26,755 nucleotides of DNA, from assembly GCA_044450785.1 (NCBI GenBank), contig JBIOJM010000118.1, forward strand, positions 1-26,755, in the 5' to 3' direction. Below are positions 24,934 through 26,755 of this stretch, piece after piece (position 1 is the first letter of the stretch; each line of letters begins with the position of its first letter). The notes under the pieces were generated by a model. That model was not told where the DNA came from. It searched no databases and was given only the letters and a program-made list of their open reading frames with translations. Source of the DNA: JBIOJM01 sp044450785 (GTDB taxonomy: Bacteria > Planctomycetota > Planctomycetia > Isosphaerales > Isosphaeraceae). The position numbers were made by a program, and so were the translations under genes.

Positions 24934-25031
24934 TCGATTCGGTGCGCAAGATGCAGTAGAGTGAGCGAATGGCGATTCTCGGAGCGAGGGCTTCAACACT
25001 TTCGTCTTGCGTTGCAGCTTGGGGGTCTCGG

Positions 25032-25277
25032 ATGCGCCGATGGCAACACAAGGTCGTCATTGACAGGGTTCTGGCGGGGCAGACGAGCGCGGACTCGTCT
25101 GAAGACTCCGAACGTGAGGAGATCCTGAACTCCTACGGTCGAGATGGCTGGGAATTGGTGTCGGTTGTCCTCCAGAGTTACCGGAGGGAGTCCGATCCGG
25201 TGGTCCTTTATGGCTACACGATTTTTCGCTATTACTTCAAAAGGGAGATCGAAGAATCGCAGAAGAATCTGGTCTGA
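25032..25277 (+). CDS. Small DUF4177-like protein
   Basis: Starting at the ATG at 25032 the protein has 81 residues. It shows the short pattern of DUF4177 proteins: an initial WQHKVV strand, then a helix leading to GRDGWELVSVV, and a final strand ending YYFKRE. The function of the family is unknown. An upstream ATG at 24969 would add sequence with no family resemblance; the ribosome binding site (GGGGG upstream) is weak. It stands alone between repeats. Confidence 0.65.
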   Translation: MRRWQHKVVIDRVLAGQTSADSSEDSEREEILNSYGRDGWELVSVVLQSYRRESDPVVLYGYTIFRYYFKREIEESQKNLV

Positions 25278-25352
25278 GCCTCAAAAACTGTCCACCCGAA
25301 GCGGGCGTCTCCGCTTCCCAAAATCGGACCTGTCCCGCTTGTCGATACCGAA

Positions 25353-25433
25353 CCCTGCCCTGAGTGCCGGCTGGCAAAGCGGGGCAAGCGTGCGAGCCCT
25401 GGTGAAAACGAACTGCGTCTCCGTTTCCGCCCC
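25353..25433. repeat. Hairpin-bearing interspersed repeat, copy 1
   Basis: About 80 bp shared with 26403-26482 and 26534-26613. The first 35 bases can fold through TGCC/GGCA (TGCCGGCTGGCA); in the other copies an outer CTTGCCC/GGGCAAG stem is perfect. It ends with GAACTGCGTC and TTTCCGCCCC, 2 bp before the stop codon of the minus-strand gene at 25436. Confidence 0.85.
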
Positions 25434-25435
25434 GG

Positions 25436-25642
25436 TCATGGCGCCACCTTTCGCTGCAGCCGGCGGGGCAACGCTGGTTCGGTTTCGAATATCGAGCGGT
25501 GCAAGTGGTCGACAGCCCATTCGACGACGCGGACGTCGGCCAAGCCGTGCTGGGCCTCGGCGATCTCGGCAATTTGGCGGATCGTCGTGGACGTGAGACG
25601 GTCGATTTTCAGCGCGCGGCCGGATGGGGTTGGGGCGGTCAT
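25436..25642 (-). CDS. Small helical protein of unknown function, second gene of a two-gene unit
   Basis: A 68-residue protein with GGAGG 6 bp before its ATG, which overlaps the stop of the preceding gene as ATGA. The sequence has a short strand-like LKIDRLTS followed by helices (TIRQIAEIAEAQHG and VRVVEWAVDHLHRSIF), somewhat like small ribbon-helix-helix or antitoxin-type proteins. I do not recognise a named family. The translational coupling is the best evidence that it is real. A longer antisense-frame reading of the same DNA (25237-25572) is rejected. Confidence 0.6.
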   Translation of the reverse strand: MTAPTPSGRALKIDRLTSTTIRQIAEIAEAQHGLADVRVVEWAVDHLHRSIFETEPALPRRLQRKVAP

Positions 25643-25926
25643 GCGGAGCCTCCGTCATCGCCGTTGGCCTCGGTCTGCACGGCTTCCCTGCCGCCCGGAA
25701 AGGCCACGGCTTTCACCAGGCCGATGTTGATCCAGTGCGTGGTGTAATCGTCGGGCTCGTGCTGGTCGAAGGTGTAGAAATAGACCTCGCGGGGTCGCTT
25801 CATCGGGGGGATCGTCAGGAAATCAGGGTGCTCGACCAGATACTCCCTGCCGTCCACCATGCGCAGCGCAAACGGCCGGAATGGTTGAGCGTGTGCGGCC
25901 TGGCGGATACGGTCGATCATGGCCAT
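25639..25926 (-). CDS. Conserved hypothetical protein, first gene of a two-gene unit
   Basis: A 95-residue protein whose ATG at 25926 follows AAGAGGA at 7-8 bp. The pattern RIRQAAHAQPFRPFALRMVD, then GREYLVEHPDF and a strand near GLVKAVAF, is of a small protein type I recall as frequent in planctomycete genomes with no assigned role. A C-terminal acidic Gly-rich tail overlaps the start of the next gene by 4 bp. There is no membrane segment or catalytic motif. Confidence 0.65.
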   Translation of the reverse strand: MAMIDRIRQAAHAQPFRPFALRMVDGREYLVEHPDFLTIPPMKRPREVYFYTFDQHEPDDYTTHWINIGLVKAVAFPGGREAVQTEANGDDGGSA

Positions 25927-26025
25927 CGTCGATTCCTCTTGTGATGCCGAACGTCTTCGTGGTGTCGTCGTCCTGCCTCACCAGCGGGAAATTCTCTTGC
26001 CGGTGACGGCGGCGGAGCGTTCTAG

Positions 26026-26051
26026 TCAGCGGTACGGCGCTAGCCGCCGGT
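26026..26051. repeat. Single arm of the GCTAGCCGCC hairpin repeat
   Basis: Matches the arm seen twice at 14669-14694 and 14783-14808 with two changes (CAGCGGTACGGCGCTAGCCG here). No opposite arm is visible close by. Confidence 0.7.
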
Positions 26052-26351
26052 TTGCGTACCTGAAAATCAAGCGGAACCTATTAACCTGACGCTCAATAGG
26101 TGCTCGGGGCCGAGACGGACCGCGTCTGTTATCGCCCTACCGCCAACATCTGTCCCAAGCGTTCGCCCGTTATTTCATGCGAGTGGGCCTGCCGGTGCCC
26201 ATCGACGAGGCTTGGTAGCTTAAATCGCCGGATGAGTCTTGCGGCGGTGGAACTGGGGGTCCTTGCCTCGTTGGGGTCACTCACCCTTACGTCCCGTCAG
26301 ACGGATCTGAATCCGCCGCCTCGCCACCTCCGCACCTTCCTCTTTGCGCAC

Positions 26352-26613
26352 GAAGTCGACCGTGGTCGTGCGGATATCGGCGTGTCTGTCCGCTTCTCCA
26401 ACCTTGCCCTGAGTGCCGGCTGGCAAAGCGGGGCAAGCGTGCGAGCCCCGGTGAAAACGAACTGCGTCCCGGTTTCCGCCCCGAAGTCGACCGCGGTCGT
26501 GCGGATATCGGCGTGTCTGTCCGCTTCTCCAACCTTGCCCTGAGTGCCGGCTGGCAAAGCGGGGCAAGCGTGCGAGCCCCGGTGAAAACTAACTGCGTCC
26601 CCGTTTCCGCCCC
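26352..26613. repeat. 131-bp tandem duplication carrying two copies of the interspersed hairpin repeat
   Basis: Units begin at 26352 and 26483 with GAAGTCGACCG(T/C)GGTCGTGC and are nearly identical for the full 131 bp. Each consists of about 50 bp of unique-looking sequence followed by the 80-bp hairpin repeat also found at 25353-25433. The second unit stops exactly where transposase coding sequence begins. Confidence 0.9.
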
Positions 26614-26615
26614 GC

Positions 26616-26755
26616 GACCTCGACTTCACCAGCGAAGGCCGGCGCCGCGTCTGTTTGTTCAGCTATCTCCTGGGCTACTCGCGGCGGCAGTACCTCCGCT
26701 TCGTCGAGTCCCAGGACATGACGACCACCCTGCGCGAGCACCTGCGGGCCTTCGA
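26616..26755 (+). pseudogene. IS21-type (IstA-like) transposase fragment, 5' truncated and cut by the window end
   Basis: The frame from 26616 reads DLDFTSEGRRRVCLFSYLLG, then YSRRQYLRFVESQDMTTTLR and EHLRAF, and is still open at 26755. This matches the start of the integrase (DDE) catalytic core of IstA-type transposases, where the first Asp precedes a strand, and the RQYLRFV and TTLREH segments follow. Upstream the frame meets a stop at 26583-26585 within the tandem repeat and has no start codon. The N-terminal DNA-binding part is therefore missing and replaced by repeat DNA. Confidence 0.65.

Larger units (their letters stand above)
25927..26615. other. Gene-free, repeat-rich stretch
   Basis: I find no complete gene here. 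It holds a copy of the GCTAGCCGCC arm (26026-26051), a small hairpin ACCTATT/AATAGGT near 26077-26101, the 131-bp tandem repeat, and two open scraps. One is on the plus strand ending at 26218 (SPYRQHLSQAFARYFMRVGL, then PVPIDEAW). The other is on the minus strand ending near 26277 (RKEEGAEVARRRIQIRLTGR, then KGE). These may be tails of lost genes, but I cannot name them. Confidence 0.5.

Noticed and set aside
25237..25572. Minus-strand frame of 111 codons
   Set aside because: It overlaps the translationally coupled gene at 25436-25642 in another frame, lacks a ribosome binding site and crosses the interspersed repeat.
26352..26613. Possible CRISPR array
   Set aside because: There are only two units of 131 bp, nearly identical throughout; there is no short repeat with variable spacers and no cas genes.
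26277..26629. Minus-strand frames within the 131-bp tandem repeat
   Set aside because: Their residues are the translated repeat unit duplicated; only the last 25 residues near 26277 might be a gene tail, which I cannot identify.

Overview
The window is high-GC DNA that looks chromosomal and most likely comes from a planctomycete of the Isosphaerales type. This is inferred from the GyrA sequence style, secreted retropepsin-PDZ proteins, a Tat-tagged enolase-superfamily protein, a secretion-pseudopilin-like tail on an ABC permease, and the intergenic palindromes. No taxonomic marker such as rRNA is present, so the assignment is an inference.

Layout. 1-3105 is an eroded left flank: a degenerate tandem repeat, a small ribbon-helix-helix-like gene, and a broken DUF6079 (PglY/BrxC-like, BREX-associated) gene that has lost its N-terminal ATPase half and carries a frameshift. 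3233-5173 is a tandem pair of exported retropepsin-like/PDZ proteins. 5287-6051 (minus) is a short-chain dehydrogenase, divergent from gyrA (6370-9108), which has a readable sigma70-type promoter. 9214-11728 is a co-directional run of dTDP-glucose 4,6-dehydratase, a GDP-4-keto-6-deoxymannose reductase-like enzyme and cyanase. An exported esterase (11755-12690, minus) converges on cyanase and diverges from rhamnulokinase (12982-14502).

14876-19210 (minus) is a YtrA-type GntR regulator, ABC ATPase and ABC-2 permease operon. Its permease carries an extra C-terminal domain of roughly 450 residues. Divergent from it are a Tat-exported ManD-type dehydratase (19447-20817) and a lactate-permease-family transporter (20908-22584). 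An SMP-30/gluconolactonase (22869-23837, minus) and a DinB-fold protein (23853-24335) follow, with start codons only 15 bp apart. ManD, LldP and SMP-30, with nearby rhamnulokinase, suggest a sugar/sugar-acid utilisation neighbourhood: lactone hydrolysis, acid dehydration, monocarboxylate uptake and rhamnulose phosphorylation.

24336-26755 is a repeat-rich, decaying right flank. It holds several palindromic repeats, a macro-domain gene remnant, three small genes of unknown function, a 131-bp tandem repeat and a 5'-truncated IS21-type transposase running off the end.

The most notable non-coding structures are two near-identical MITE-like elements of about 140 bp (14503-14638 and 22723-22868). 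They lie in opposite orientation, each between convergent genes, with an end touching a stop codon, and they bracket the permease-to-LldP block. A second is a 15-bp divergent spacer whose palindrome can act as Shine-Dalgarno on both strands. I saw no tRNA, rRNA, CRISPR array or replication origin.
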